DNA of 64,000 bases from Rhinopithecus roxellana (Eukaryota > Chordata > Mammalia > Primates > Cercopithecidae): assembly GCF_007565055.1 (NCBI RefSeq), contig NC_044550.1, positions 86,056,033 to 86,120,032 on the forward strand. The letters are read 5' to 3'. Shown piece after piece: positions 1 through 11,559 of the stretch. Every line of letters starts with the position of its first letter. The stretch's first letter is position 1. A program made the translations under genes and the position numbers. The notes below the pieces were generated by a model, which was not told the origin of the DNA, did no database searches, and saw only the letters and a program-made list of their open reading frames with translations.

Positions 1-1236
1 TTATTCTCATTCCTATTTTTATATTGTGGTAGTCATTAGACCAACCAACTATTAGATTTTGCTTGCTATTTAATGTTTAAATAAGAAATATTACCATAAA
101 TATTTTCTTAATTTTTGACACCATTTCAATATATTGGTTTCCTTTATATTTTAAGCATTAAAGACATTATTGCAAGCCAGTATTCTTTAGCTTCACCCAT
201 ATGCAAAAGGTAAGAATTTTAACTGTAAGAGTTTGAAAAAGAGTAATCAAAATATTTTGTACATATTTGGGATGAGTGTTTAATTCAACAGACGCTTTGG
301 CTCATTCTCTACTCTATTTATGAAATTATGCACTATAATGGGAGCTTAACGGTCATACACTGATAAATAATAGTTCCTTGTAAGTCGACTTGCTGATGAA
401 CATTAGCTAGATATATTATCTAAGCAATATAGACTTTGCATATTTTGGAATAGAGGAATATTCTTCTAGACTTTTACTCATTAGCTTTGTACTAGCTATT
501 CCTCAAACTTGACAAATTTTTGCATTTATTGAGTCAATTTATTCAACTAGTTCTTCAAAACATAGGATTTAGGGAAATGAGGGTAAATCACTTCTTGATT
601 TTATGGTAAATGAAAGAGGCTTAATTATTTCATTTTTACGCATTTTTTAGATTTTACTTCTATAGTCTGTATTCTTAAATAGTGATCACACTTTACATAT
701 TCACATTAATATATTATTAATTATATGCTGCTTTATTTATTCATCTATTCGCCATTTTTGAGGCCCATGGTATAAAGTTGTGTTAAGCATTGGTTATTTG
801 TTTATCCTATAATTTTGTAGAGTCCATTTCTGGTGGCCTTTTCAACATGCAATAAATTATGTCAGTGCTTTCAATGTGAGGAATTACTAAAAATATACTT
901 CTTAAAACTATTATGTTATGGAAGTTTTAGAAATAGAATAACAAGACACCTGGGACATTTTACATGGATTAATGACGTGAGGTTTGCCTTAGTGGAAAAA
1001 GCAATCTCTGCATATGTGTGTTCCTGTGTGTGTAGGTGTGTTTACTACATCTTCTTAATCTCACTCATCCCAAATCATTTTCAACACTTTGCTCCCCATT
1101 CCTCATCTTCCAACACCTTTCACTAAATATTTTGAGAGGCAGTGGTAAGAGGGAGATGGAAAAATGAAGAAGCAAATAGAAAAGGGTAGGAGAGTCATAT
1201 ATATATACAACTTTTTTAAAAGTCGTACATATTCCC
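1..1236. other. AT-rich DNA without recognised gene
   Basis: This stretch is AT-rich and I recognise no exon, RNA gene or repeat family in it. A short GT-rich run lies near 1014-1040. The open frames here are short, have no family resemblance and look like chance. Confidence 0.6.
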
Positions 1237-1368
1237 TTTTTTAAAAAGCCACTTTTTTGAGGCATAATTGACAATGAATGCTGTACATATTTAATGTATA
1301 CAATTTGATGAATTTGGAGATAAATATACACCTATGAAACCATCACCACCAATCAATGCAATAAACAT
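1237..1368 (+). repeat. Old L1 3'-UTR fragment, copy A of a local duplication
   Basis: The sequence resembles the 3' UTR of old L1 elements (L1MB/MC/ME type), with the typical run from a T-rich start through GCATAATTGACAATGAATG to AACCATCACC. It matches 2221-2353 at about 126 of 132 positions in the same orientation. The two copies share changes away from the L1 consensus I remember, so they look like a duplication made after insertion rather than two separate insertions. Downstream it runs straight into an AC/AT microsatellite. Confidence 0.7.

Positions 1369-1402
<34 letters not shown>
1368..1402. repeat. (AC)n(AT)n microsatellite
   Basis: An AC dinucleotide run passes into an AT run directly after the L1 fragment. 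It is a simple repeat and is likely to vary in length between individuals. Confidence 0.95.
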
Positions 1403-1485
1403 TCATAAAGAAGAAATGTACTCCCTAAAATTAAAGCACCATTTTCCATAGTAGGCTACTTTTCCAGCACTGAAGGAAAGAAAAC

Positions 1486-1719
1486 CTTCTTTCTTCTTTC
1501 TTCCTTTCCTTTCTTCCTTTTTCTTTTCCTTTTCCTTCCCTTCTCCTTTCTTTCCTTCCTTCCTTCTTTCCTTCCTTCCTTCTTTCCTTCCTTCCTTCCT
1601 TCCTTCCTTCCTTCCTTCCTTCCTTCCTTCCTTCCTTCCTTCCTTCCTTTCCTCTTCCTCCTCCTCCTCTTCTTCTTCCTCCTCCTTCTTCTTCATTTTC
1701 TTTCTTCTCCTTCCTTTTC

Positions 1720-1759
<40 letters not shown>

Positions 1760-1768
1760 TTTCTTTTT

Positions 1769-1806
<38 letters not shown>

Positions 1807-2010
1807 TTTCTTCTTTCTTTCTTTTCTTTTCTTCTTTCTTCGTTCTTTTCTTCTTTTCTCTTTCTTTCTTTCTTCCTTCCTTCCTTCCTTCCTTCCTTCC
1901 TTCCTTTCTTCTTTCTTTCTTTCCTCTATTTCTTCATTCATTCAGTCGTTCTTTTTGTTCTTTCTGCCTTTCTTTTTCTTTCTTTCTCTCTTTTTCCTTC
2001 CATTATATTT
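1486..2010 (+). repeat. Large composite pyrimidine microsatellite (CTTC/CTTT)
   Basis: The plus strand is almost entirely C and T from about 1486 to 1926; the only breaks I see are an A near 1695 and a G near 1842. Blocks of CCTT repeats (about 1555-1648 and 1872-1910) alternate with blocks of CTTT repeats (about 1711-1804), then the tract decays through ATTC-type units to about 2010. The long minus-strand open frames across it encode only Glu/Lys/Arg repeats and are artefacts of purine-only DNA. Such tracts can form triplex (H-DNA) structures. Confidence 0.95.
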
Positions 2011-2220
2011 CTTCTTTCTGTCTTTCATTATATTCCAGGCACTGTTTTAGGTGCTGGGGATAAACAAAATTAAGGAGAGAGAGAAAGAAACTTGCTCTCA
2101 AGTAGCCTACATTCTGGTTGCAAGGATAGCTAACACACAAAGTAATTTATAATAAAGGAGAAAGTTAAACATAAAGTAGGAATAACAAGTGTGAAGGACT
2201 TTTAACATTAGTGATGGTTC

Positions 2221-2398
2221 TTTTTTTAAGAAGCCACTTTTTTGAAGCATAACTGACAATGAATGCTGTACATATTTAATGTATACAACTTGATGAATTT
2301 GGAGATAAATATACACCTGTGAAACCATCACCATCAATCAATGCAATAAACATGTCCATCACCTCCCAAAGTTTCCTTCTGCCCTCTTAATTAATTAA
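2221..2398 (+). repeat. Old L1 3'-UTR fragment, copy B, inside the L2
   Basis: Positions 2221-2353 are the near-identical partner of 1237-1368. Copy B continues further into L1-like sequence (about 2354-2398, TCCATCACCTCCCAAAGTTT) that copy A lacks, because copy A stops at its AC microsatellite. It splits the minus-strand L2. Confidence 0.65.
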
Positions 2399-2450
2399 TG
2401 TGTGTGTGTGTGTGTGCGTGTGTGCGTGTGTGTGTGTGTGTGTGTGTCTG
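2399..2450. repeat. (TG)n microsatellite
   Basis: An imperfect TG run with two CG interruptions. It lies just after copy B of the duplicated L1 fragment, whereas copy A is followed by an AC run; the two microsatellites therefore have opposite strand sense. Confidence 0.95.
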
Positions 2451-3260
2451 TTTGCAAATAAGACCATCAGGGAGGCCAATATGGCCTTCTGAAGAATCAG
2501 AAAGGTAATGGAGTGAAGGAAAAATCACATAAGATGTTAGGACTATGACTTTTACTGTGACACGAGGAATGACTGGACAGTTTTGAACAGAAGGGTGACA
2601 CGATTTAACTTATGTGTTAACATTACTGATGACTGTGATGAGAGTAGACTGCAGGGGGTGTGGTGGGTGGGAGGGAAGGGGGAAGCACGGAGATCAGTTG
2701 GGGGCAATCTGTGAATGCCCGTGGGAGGTGGTTGTGGCTTAGAACAAATGGTAGCAGTTGTGAATAGAAGTGGGTGAGTTGTTGGTATATTTTAAGGTAA
2801 GCCAATGGGACTTACTGCCGATTTGGTTTAGGTTATAAGTAAAAGAAAGCATTTAAAGATTACAAGAGGTTTGAGGCAGAACAACTCGAAAATTAAGTTG
2901 CCATGAACTCAGGTGGGAAAGCACATTTGGGAGTCGGTGTCTGGACATGTTTAACATATTCAGTTTGAGCTGCTTCTTACACATCCAAGTGAAGAATTCA
3001 AGTCAGGAGCTGGACATAGGGATTTAAGTTTTGGGGAAGGGTCATGCTGGTGATATGAATTTGGGAATCATCAGTATATAGATGATCACTAAAGACCTGG
3101 GTCTGGATGACAGTGGTGGATGGATGTAAATAGGAAAGACCATAAAAGAGAAGAGGCTCAAGTTCAAGGCCCCATAAGAGATGGGGGAGATGAGGAAGGA
3201 CTAGCAAGAGCCCTGAGAAAATCCAGGAAGGTAGGAAAAATGCCCGGCAATGATTCCTCC

Positions 3261-4285
3261 TTGTGCTTTTCCATCCCCTGATACGGAGGGAATGTACATG
3301 TTAGCAGTGACAGTCTAGTCCTTGAAAAAACTGTGGGGATGATATTGTTTAGTTCAAATGTGTTTAAAGATGCTGCGACATATACCATATGCAGTCCACT
3401 GATATTTTTCTTTGATTTGAATTAAGACTTCCTGGCTACAGAACACTAAAAATATATCATGCTGAAAAATGGACACACGGAACACTCCGTGTGTGTGTTT
3501 TTCACAGCTTTCTGTGACATTTTAACTGAGTGTGGAGGATATTGTTCTTCTTTTCGTTACACTTGGTATGGCTAATGCTGAATGAGTGGGGGTTACAGTC
3601 ATACCATGTGACAGATTGCGGTGTCACAGGCACACTTCAGGGATGAGCAGAAGGAAATGTGGCTATGAGAGATCAACTATTGATTCAGCTGCGCAGAGTG
3701 TGGTAGAGTGGAAATGTAAATTAAGAAAGTTACTCATCAAAATAAAGCTTCCCTTCAGGTTGTTGCTTTTTCACCATTACCTCAAAGTATGCATATTTTC
3801 TCAGTTCAAGCTATTTTCACCACTATTGGAACAATCAGTTATATTTGCAAAAAATACCCTATTCATGTTATTTTGTGTGAAAATAGAATTCAACGAAAGT
3901 TAGCTTTTAGTTTGGGAAAAAACAATTTTCTTGGGAAGTCAAATAATGATAGCTGTGAGTGGAAAGGAAGTCTAAGGGAAAGAAATCAAGAACATAGATT
4001 GCTTATGGAAAACTGGATTTAAACTTTGGAAGCCAGATCCATTTGATTGGGGGAAAACACTCAACATCATTGTAAGATGATAGCCTAGATGTGGCATTTG
4101 GTGGGGTTTGCGCTGCTTGTGCCTTGGGAGGTATTGAGCTCTTTTCTCTGAGGAATAGCACCTTCCCGCGAGACAGATCAAGGAAGTCCAAAAAATAAAA
4201 TAAAATAAAAAGGGCAAACATCAAATGTCTCAGTTCTTCCAATGGTATATATCACTAGCCCTTTTCACATTTTAAAATGCTATTT
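3261..4285. other. Unique DNA, no gene recognised
   Basis: I recognise no repeat or exon. The longest plus-strand open frame (3586-3903, 105 codons) is rich in Lys, Leu and Phe without a recognisable domain, is overlapped by another frame, and has no supporting context, so I do not call it a gene. Confidence 0.5.
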
Positions 4286-4289
4286 TTAT

Positions 4290-4591
4290 TTATTTACTTT
4301 TTTATTTAGAGACGAGGTCTCACTGTTGCCTGGGCTGGAGTATACTGGCATCATCATCGTTCACTACAGCTCACCTGGGGTTCACATGATCCTCCTGCCT
4401 CAGCCTCCTGAGTAGCTGGGACTATAGACAGATAGTCTACAGATCACTGTGCCTGGCTTATTTAAATAAAAATGTAGAGATGGGTCTTGCCATGTTGTCC
4501 AGGATGGTCTTGAAGTCCTGGTTTCAAGCAATCCCCCTGCCTCAGCCTTCCAAAGTGCTGGGATTACAGGCATGAGCCACTGCACCTAGTC
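4290..4591 (-). mobile_element. Old Alu (AluJ-like), antisense
   Basis: The plus strand reads from a T-rich start and GAGACGAGGTCTCACTGTTG through CCTCAGCCTCCTGAGTAGCTGGG to GATTACAGGCATGAGCCACT, the reverse complement of a dimeric Alu. Many CpG positions have decayed and there are small indels, which fits the AluJ age class. I could not find a clear target-site duplication. Confidence 0.9.
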
Positions 4592-5450
4592 TTACATGAG
4601 TAGTCTTAAGAAGGAAAAAAAATGTTTTGATAGAAGAAGTGCAAATTTTTAACTAAAATGAGTTTACGGAGATTTCGTGATGTTACTTGCTCTTGCTTTC
4701 TGTGGCCCCCACTCTGTACTTGGCGCCTGCAGACACAAACCAAGGGAGCAAGCGACTTCACTTAGTCACAGGGGGAAGTGCCTCTCTCTGTGTCATTCTC
4801 TCCCTCTTACTGTCTCTTTCTCTGTCTGTTTGTCCATATGGCTGTTGCTGTGTCTCTCTGACCCTGTTCTGTCTTTCTCCCACATCTGTTCTCATCTTTC
4901 CCCTGCGGTTATATTATCAACTTTAGAATTAACTGATTGTTTTTTCTAGATAAGATTTTGGATAGAAATATATAATACGAAACAAATTATATTACTTGTT
5001 TCTCAGGTGGGGCAAAAATACATTTCTTAGGCTTCATTTCATATTCCTTCAAGGGAAAAAAAATCCCATCTAACTGATTTCTGTTTTGTGCCGTAAACGT
5101 TTGTTCTAGGAAGTGTGCATGGGATGTTTGAATTATAAGGTTTAGGTATACCAATCTGTGAGATAAAGGATAATAACAAGAACCTCTAACCCTACATTTT
5201 CAAAATTCATTTAAATGAGTTTGTGAAGAACATTTTTCATCTTATTCTTAGACATTGCTCTTGATAACTATTAAATAAAATAAGAAAAATTGAGCTAGAC
5301 TCCTTATAAGCCTCCTCTCTTACAGAAATACCATGCCACAAAAGAAAGTCAAGAGTTTTTTAGCTTCATCTGCACTATTTCAAGCAAAAACAAAGAATTA
5401 ATAGCAAATTAAAGGAATTAGCAAGGACATCAGACGAACTGCATGGAACC
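4592..5450. other. Unique DNA, no gene recognised
   Basis: No repeat or exon is recognised. A CT-rich patch at about 4780-4900 gives overlapping open frames (4677-4949 and 4687-4926) rich in Leu, Ser and Cys, which is what such composition produces by chance. Confidence 0.5.
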
Positions 5451-5454
5451 TCTG

Positions 5455-5470
5455 GTTTTTTTCCTTCTTT

Positions 5471-5518
<48 letters not shown>

Positions 5519-5533
5519 TTTTTTTTTTTTTTT
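5455..5533 (+). repeat. (CTTT)n plus poly-T
   Basis: Tandem TTTC units end in an uninterrupted T run. The minus-strand frame across it encodes a Lys/Glu/Arg repeat and is not a gene. Confidence 0.95.
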
Positions 5534-5925
5534 GTTTCCTTTTTGTTTTTTAAAGTATTTATTTAATCCTTTGAACTCCATGATAAATTTAGGTCAATGA
5601 CAGGTGATAGAGTTTAATGATGTGGTCCAAACATCCTAAGGAAATAAAAAGTCAAAAATAATTCAACTTGTGGTCAAGATTTATAGCTACTGACTTTGTG
5701 GCATTGAAGAAAAGCCCATTAAGCATTTACTGCATCTCTTTTTCTCCCTAGAGGAAAACAAAGTATTTATCTCTCTGTACCATGATTAGAGAATTGTCAC
5801 CTTTCAAAAACAATGTCTTGTGTCCCCAGAGCAGGAACATAGCAAGAAAATCACAGAGCAGTTTCTTCTGAACTTCTTGGGAATCATGCAGTCATGCCTT
5901 TGCTGAGGTATTTCCTGTAAATATG
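5534..5925. other. Unique DNA, nothing recognised
   Basis: No repeat, exon or RNA gene could be identified between the CTTT repeat and the MIR element. Confidence 0.5.
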
Positions 5926-5929
5926 CAGG

Positions 5930-6125
5930 AGTGCACATTTATTGAATGTCAATAAGTGCCAGACACTGAACTGCGCACTTGCCTTACTTTCAGCATTTCA
6001 ACAGCCTCATGATATGTTTTATTACCTTCATTTTCCAGATGAGCACAAGTTTCAGAAAATTTAAATGATTTCTTGGATGTCACAGTTAGAAAAGCTGTAG
6101 AGACAGGATTAGAATGTAGACCCAT
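5930..6125 (-). repeat. MIR SINE, antisense
   Basis: Reads as the reverse complement of MIR: AAGTGCCAGACACTG, then CATTTTCCAGATGAGCACA, then a stretch like the tRNA-derived head (GTCACAGTTAGAAAAGC ... GGATTAGAATGTAGACCCA). Diverged, as expected for this ancient mammalian SINE. Confidence 0.7.
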
Positions 6126-6169
6126 TCAACCATGATAAATTATTTAATGTCTAAAATTACTTATATAAA

Positions 6170-6171
<2 letters not shown>

Positions 6172-6200
<29 letters not shown>
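6172..6200. repeat. (GT)n microsatellite
   Basis: An uninterrupted GT dinucleotide run in otherwise unrecognised DNA (about 6126-6550). Confidence 0.95.
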
Positions 6201-6549
6201 AGGCAGCCAATGCAAGCCAATCAAGGGGATGGAAAAGAGGATTGTTCTTTTGTCCTAGTGAATGGAAGTGATGTTATACTTTTTGAGTTACATCCTCAAT
6301 GAAAAATGAGAAAAATATCTTTTTCTTCTCTCATTGTCCAAACCCATGGACTGGAATGCAGCTACGCTATCGAGTAATCTTCTACTATCCATATAAGGGC
6401 AATTCTTTAGGGATAGGAGAGGAGCAAAATTAAAAGATTTCAAGCTCTTAAAGCTTTTAAGCCACCTTCAGAGGCCTGGAGTCTTATTCAAAATATTCCT
6501 GAAAATTTAGTTTGGATTTTCTTTATATCAGATTAGAGCATATTCTACC

Positions 6550-7320
6550 TAATATAGAGTTGAAGACAGATTAAACATTAATTATCTAAACTACAGTAAA
6601 GGGGCTAGAAAAATAATAGAGTAAAACTGAAAAAGTAGGAAAAAATAATAGTAAGTATTAGTTATCTACAAATGTGTAAATTAACAAAAGGTACTCATCT
6701 ATAAATGAAAACCTAAACAAATCTATAGCAATTAAAGATATTTAATCATTAGAGAAAAATATCTACATACAAGAAAAGCAACAGGTCTATAGGTTTTAAC
6801 TGTTGTGTTTAAGAAAGTTATCAAGAAATAGATAACACTTTTCTTATAACACTTCCCCAGGATTTAGAAAAAATGTTATAGTTTCTCCACTAATTTTATG
6901 AAACTAGTATGAGATTGCTAATGATGCTGCAAATATAATAGAACCAGGAAAATTATTGGGCCTTATCATTTATGAAATAGATGTCAAAATAACACAAAGA
7001 TAGTAAACTGATTCATACTGTGTGTGCATGTGTGTGTATGTGTGTGTATGCAAGGTAAAACAATCTCATAACTAAATATGGTTTATTCTGAGAGTATTAA
7101 GAGGATATAAATTTAGAAAACACATTAATGTAATACACCAAATTCACAATATAAAAAACATTGTATCAATGAATGCAGCAGCCATTTAATAAATTTCAAA
7201 AATCAACATATGAAAGAAACAATGAACAAAAGTAGTTATAGAAAGTAAATTTCCTAATCTAATTATTACTAAAAAGCAAGCAAATACAGTGATGGCAAAC
7301 TGTTGGAAACATTTCCTACC
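6550..7320 (+). repeat. Decayed L1M-type ORF2 stretch
   Basis: This A-rich sequence has the character of an old, heavily decayed L1 ORF2 on the plus strand (for example AGCAGCCATTTAATAAA, and AGCAATTAAAGATATTTAATC). A GT-rich interruption lies at about 7018-7052. No frame survives. The family call rests on composition and short matches only. Confidence 0.45.
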
Positions 7321-7660
7321 TTAGTTATTCCCCCACATATCTACCTTGAAGCGTAAGTTTAGTTAAATGAATACAAGTACAAGTTCTATGTGGCAGCTTC
7401 CAGGAGCCTTCCATAATACATACTTGGCCCATGGTCTTGTTCTTTCTTCTTCTATTCTTCTTTCTCCTTGTTGCTGCTGATGTGGAGGATGCCATGAACT
7501 AAGGGATGCCAGGGTGGAAAAGGAATGAGTGTTTAACAACATATGGCACCATATCAGTCCCAAACTGATGGCTTCCCCTCCTCTTGAAATGTAAGAAAGA
7601 AAGAAACTTCCACTTTATTTAAGCTGCTGTTACCATGATTGCTTTTTCTCAACACTGTAC
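7321..7660 (+). repeat. Possible LTR-like insertion, family not assigned
   Basis: This segment separates two L1M-like stretches. It carries a CCTCCTCTTGAAATGTAAGAAAG and TTTATTTAAGCTGCTGTTACC-like end that resembles older MaLR-type LTRs, but I cannot name the family. No coding potential is supported. Confidence 0.3.
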
Positions 7661-7669
7661 TAGAAAGTA

Positions 7670-7925
7670 TTAACAAATGTAATGAGAGAAGAAAAAGAAA
7701 TGAGATGGAAACTATCAATAAATAAATTGGTTTTTGAGAATTATATGACTATACACTTAGAAAATCACAGATATTTAAATTACACCATCAACTGCTACAT
7801 TTACATCCATATAATTTTCAGAAATTAAAAGAGTTGATAATACCAAGTGTTCATAAAGCAATGGATAAACACACCCCTTTTATGTTGTTGGTGGAAGTAT
7901 AAAATTTTTAAAAACTATTATAGGA
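7670..7925 (+). repeat. Decayed L1M ORF2 3' segment
   Basis: Reads like the old L1 ORF2 region before the C-terminus (AAGCAATGGATAAACACACC, then TTGTTGGTGGAAGTATAAA). It is likely the continuation of 6550-7320 after the intervening segment. Confidence 0.5.
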
Positions 7926-9009
7926 CAATGTGTAGTTAGAATTCTTTTGACTATAGGCAACAAGAACCTTATATAAAACTGACTTAATTACCATGGAAAC
8001 CTACTCTTACCATTAAAATCAGGCTTATAATGAGCAGGGGCTCTACAAGTCTTCCAGAATCCAGTCCTTCCTAATTCTCATTCTGCCATTCTTAATACCT
8101 CAGCTGAGATCGTAGGCTGGCCTCCTTCTTGGTGTCGGCAACATGGATCTTATCCAGACAGACAATATCCAGAAAAATAAAAAATCTCTATCTTCCTGTG
8201 ACACAGGAGTAAGGAGACCATTTCCAGACCTATCTTGCCTATTCGAAATCAATTACCTGCAAAGAGAATAGATTAGCATATTAATGGGAGCAAGATTTTC
8301 AACAGGTAAAATTTAGAGACTAATTCAATGGTAATATATTCAGCTTGTGTGAAGCAATCATTAGAGGAAGAGACTTAAAATACTGGGATGATGGGAAAGA
8401 GTAGGACTTATAAGAGCAACATCTGGGAGAAGATGGGAAGCAGTAGATCAGGCACACAGCTGTGGAGAACTTAGCCCTGAACATGAGAAGTAATGAGGAA
8501 GAGAACAAGGCATCTCCCAGATGAGAGGGGAGACAGATGGAACACAGAAAGGAAAGCAATGAGTTTTATCCTGCTGTGTTTCCAATCAGTTTTTCCCAGA
8601 AGGGATACTTGGCCAGGAAAACAGGAAACAGACAGGTGGTCTAAGGTCTGTAGGGTAAAGTTAATATATAGTTGCTTGATTATTCAGTCAAATTTTAGGA
8701 CCAAAGAAGAAAAAGGAGTAGATTAAAAGCAATTATTGCAAATTTATGAATCACATCAGTTGTCCAGACACAAGTCTGACCTAAATCTTTCCCTCCCCTA
8801 GTGAATGGATCTGGAGTACTGCCTGTATGGAGGTCATTCTAAACTCAGCACCAACAAACTAGACCAGAAAATAGTGAAAGGAGAGTCTCCCAGGATGTCA
8901 GTACCAAAAGTCAGCTAATGATCACCTACACAAACCCTCTTTCACAGAGGAGAAGAGCAAATCTCACTAGTGTACATAACAGCCCACTATCACTGAATTT
9001 TGGATTGGT
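7926..9009. other. Mostly unassigned DNA, no gene recognised
   Basis: The first 250 bases look like an old interspersed repeat (a region with AGGCAACAAGAACC and CCAGAATCCAGTCCTTCC) that I cannot name. The rest shows no repeat or exon I recognise. The frame at 8493-8726 has no family resemblance. Confidence 0.4.
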
Positions 9010-9226
9010 GATGACTATGCTTCCTTTTTATCCCCTTAGCACTTATGAACATCTAACACATTCAATATTTTTCTTCTTTAATTTCTTTATTACTTACCTC
9101 CTCTCATGAGAATGTGATTGCCCTCAGAAGGATTTTTGTCTCTTTTACTTACTGTTACTACCTCAGCCTTCAAAGTATGTCTGGCATTTAGAAGGCGCTT
9201 GATCATTATTTGCTGAATGAATAAAT
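9010..9226 (+). repeat. L2 3' end
   Basis: Ends in the characteristic L2 tail: CCTCAGAAGGATTTTTGTCT, then TCTGGCATTTAGAAGGCGCT, then TTATTTGCTGAATGAATAAA. Short 3'-end copies like this are the usual form of L2. Confidence 0.7.
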
Positions 9227-11540
9227 TACATCTTCTCCAGTATACTTTTTACTTCCCTATTATACTTTTCATGGAGAGCTCTTGGAAGTGAAGTTGATAG
9301 TTGTAAAAACCACCTCCATGCAAATACATTTTTCATAAACTCTGCTTCCTTGTTGGGTACATAAAACTCCAGGGTTGTGCAGAATTCAAATCTAGGGCTG
9401 CCTGGCTTCAGAGTCACATATTGGATGAATTCAACCCATTCAGTTAGTTTTCTCTGAAAAGAAAACTAAATAAATTTTTGTGACAATAACAAAACAATGA
9501 CTAACAAAAGTAGGAAAGATAAAAAAGAAGAAAAATGGAATCAGTATTATAGGAAAAATGTATAGCGTTTACATAGCAGTGAGCTTCCTGGTGTATTTTT
9601 TCATGTATCTACATTTATATATTTATCCACACTGTTATATCTATGTTATAACACCCAAGAGAAATATGGTGGAAAGAATTCACTGGGCCTGTTGCTAGGG
9701 GAGTGTTAAGAAAATTACAACTTCCTATGACCCTTCATCTGCTGTAGGAGATTCTCTATTTTTCTCTTTTTGTGTGAAAAAAGATGAGGATGAAAGACTG
9801 TGGAGTTGGCAGCTACAAAGAAGAGAGTTGGTAGTTCTTAGGTGAATGAGAGAGGCTATTCGTACTCTCTCTGAAGTGAAATCTATTTTTTTCAGGAGTC
9901 ATTTCCAGGGAAGGGAAGGAACAACACACTGAATGAGAACACGTCCATCTCTGGGGAGCCAGGTACAACCACAGAAGCAGTTTATGTAACAAAGGGTTTA
10001 TTTGTGGAATTAGTTAAAGGAATCAAGTTTTATATTTGTGAGAGATGCAAGTGAGCATTTAAAGATTCCCATTGCCTGGGACTTTCCAGTATCATTTTGC
10101 AACCCAGATCCTTAATGGCAAATGTATAGATTAGTAGTGTGTGAGAGAAATTTTATGTATGTAATAAGATGTCAAATAGGATATGTATTTCTAAAGTTGC
10201 TATTATGATCCAAAACCAAGAACCAATGTACCTCATGTTCTATGTTCAGGGACCCCACCATCTTACTAGCAGGGATTAGGGGGAAGAACCTGTTTAGAAA
10301 ATGTGTATCCACCAACTCCTTCCACTTGCCAGCATCATCCTGATCAAAGCAAGAGGAAGGCTGATTGGGGAGAGAGGTACTAAGATTTTGGGAGAGAGTG
10401 GAGTTTGGGTATGAAATGAAAGCTCTGTTTTTCCTCTTTTAATGCAAAGTGGGAAACCTCTATGAGAATCACAAAAAGATTGACAGGACCTGCAAGGGGA
10501 ATCTGGCTGAATGTGTGCTGAGCGGTAGAACACAAAGCTTCTCTTTTGTGCCATCACTGATGCTGAGTACAGTCATAAAGAGTGGGCTCTGGAAGAGCAT
10601 TGAGAGTCCAAAGCATAGAACTTTATCCTTTTCAGTACTCTTCTTCCACCAGAAGGAAGAAGAACTGTGTCTCTGAAGTTTGGGAAGTATACGTAGGCAT
10701 GGAGTCTGGCCTTGAGCTTTCTGTAGTAGAAAGGCCCATGTCAGCAGCCCTTAAAGGGACAGGGTGAGGTGTACCTGGGGGAAAGATGGTAGTAACCCTA
10801 TTCCTCTCAATTTTCTGTGATACATCACAGTGTAAAAGAGGACCCCAGTGGTTTCCATAGCTACACAGAAAATTCATGGAGGGTAGCAGAAGAAGATGAG
10901 CCGTGGAGCTGCCAGGTGGCTGCCAGTCCAATCTTTTAAGGTTCAATTTAGGGAAAAGGTAATGATGCCTAATCTTCTGTAAAAGGAAACTCCCCTATGG
11001 GGGTACCTGTAAGTATCTGGGTAAAGGCCAGCTGATAGAATGTCAGAGAAAATGTCTTGCTCCCTATAACATGAAGGGAAACATTCATTCTCTTCTCAAG
11101 CCCTAATCAGCAAGTATCCCAATTTTCTTACTTTCTTTTCATCAAAATAGGAGAAGAATAAGACTTTCTTTACTGTTATCATAGGTGAGAAAAGATACAG
11201 AACTCAGAAGAAAATAGCCAAAGAGTACCAAATGCCTAAGGAAGGGAGAGATTAAGTAGAGTTTTGGGATCAACAAAAATTAATAAGGAAATCTCTGAGG
11301 ACTAGGCAATTAATGGTAGAAATCTTTAAATTTTTTTGGATAAAAGAAACCTCCTAAGGAACACTGTTGAATAAAGGCTTGGTACATAAGCAGAGAATCA
11401 GGATCGTTTATAAATAATAACAAAGACTAAGATATAAGCAAGTAGCAACCCATAGCAGATAAGTGTGGGAAAATCATGGTGTAGGAAACACCAAATAGAG
11501 TTAGGATAATTTGGATAATGCAAGAAGAGAAATCAGGCCA
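9227..11540. other. Long unique stretch, no gene recognised
   Basis: More than 2 kb without a repeat family I can name. Several frames of 60-104 codons (for example 10632-10946 minus and 10294-10557 minus) overlap each other on opposite strands and show no domain, so none is called. Confidence 0.45.
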
Positions 11541-11559
11541 GGACCTATGGTACATTGTA

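Larger units (their letters stand above)
2036..3260 (-). repeat. Fossil L2 (LINE2) with reverse transcriptase remnant
   Basis: On the minus strand this matches the 3' half of L2, a CR1-clade retrotransposon. Positions 2036-2100 read as the reverse complement of the L2 3' end, 2458-2800 as the region upstream, and 2880-3210 as the RT region. At 3067-3078 the minus strand encodes YTDD, in context HLYTDDSQIHI, matching the YADD catalytic box of the RT, with a leucine-rich decayed sequence around it. The element is interrupted at about 2221-2457 by the second L1 fragment and a TG microsatellite. It is dead: frames are broken and catalytic residues altered. Confidence 0.75.

Noticed and set aside
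1403..1941. Long minus-strand frames rich in Glu, Lys and Arg (1403-1696 and 1693-1941)
   Set aside because: They are translations of a purine-only strand of a CTTC/CTTT microsatellite, which contains no stop codons by composition.
10294..10946. Cluster of overlapping 61-104 codon frames on both strands
   Set aside because: Frames overlap on opposite strands, lack domains and have no recognisable splice or promoter context.
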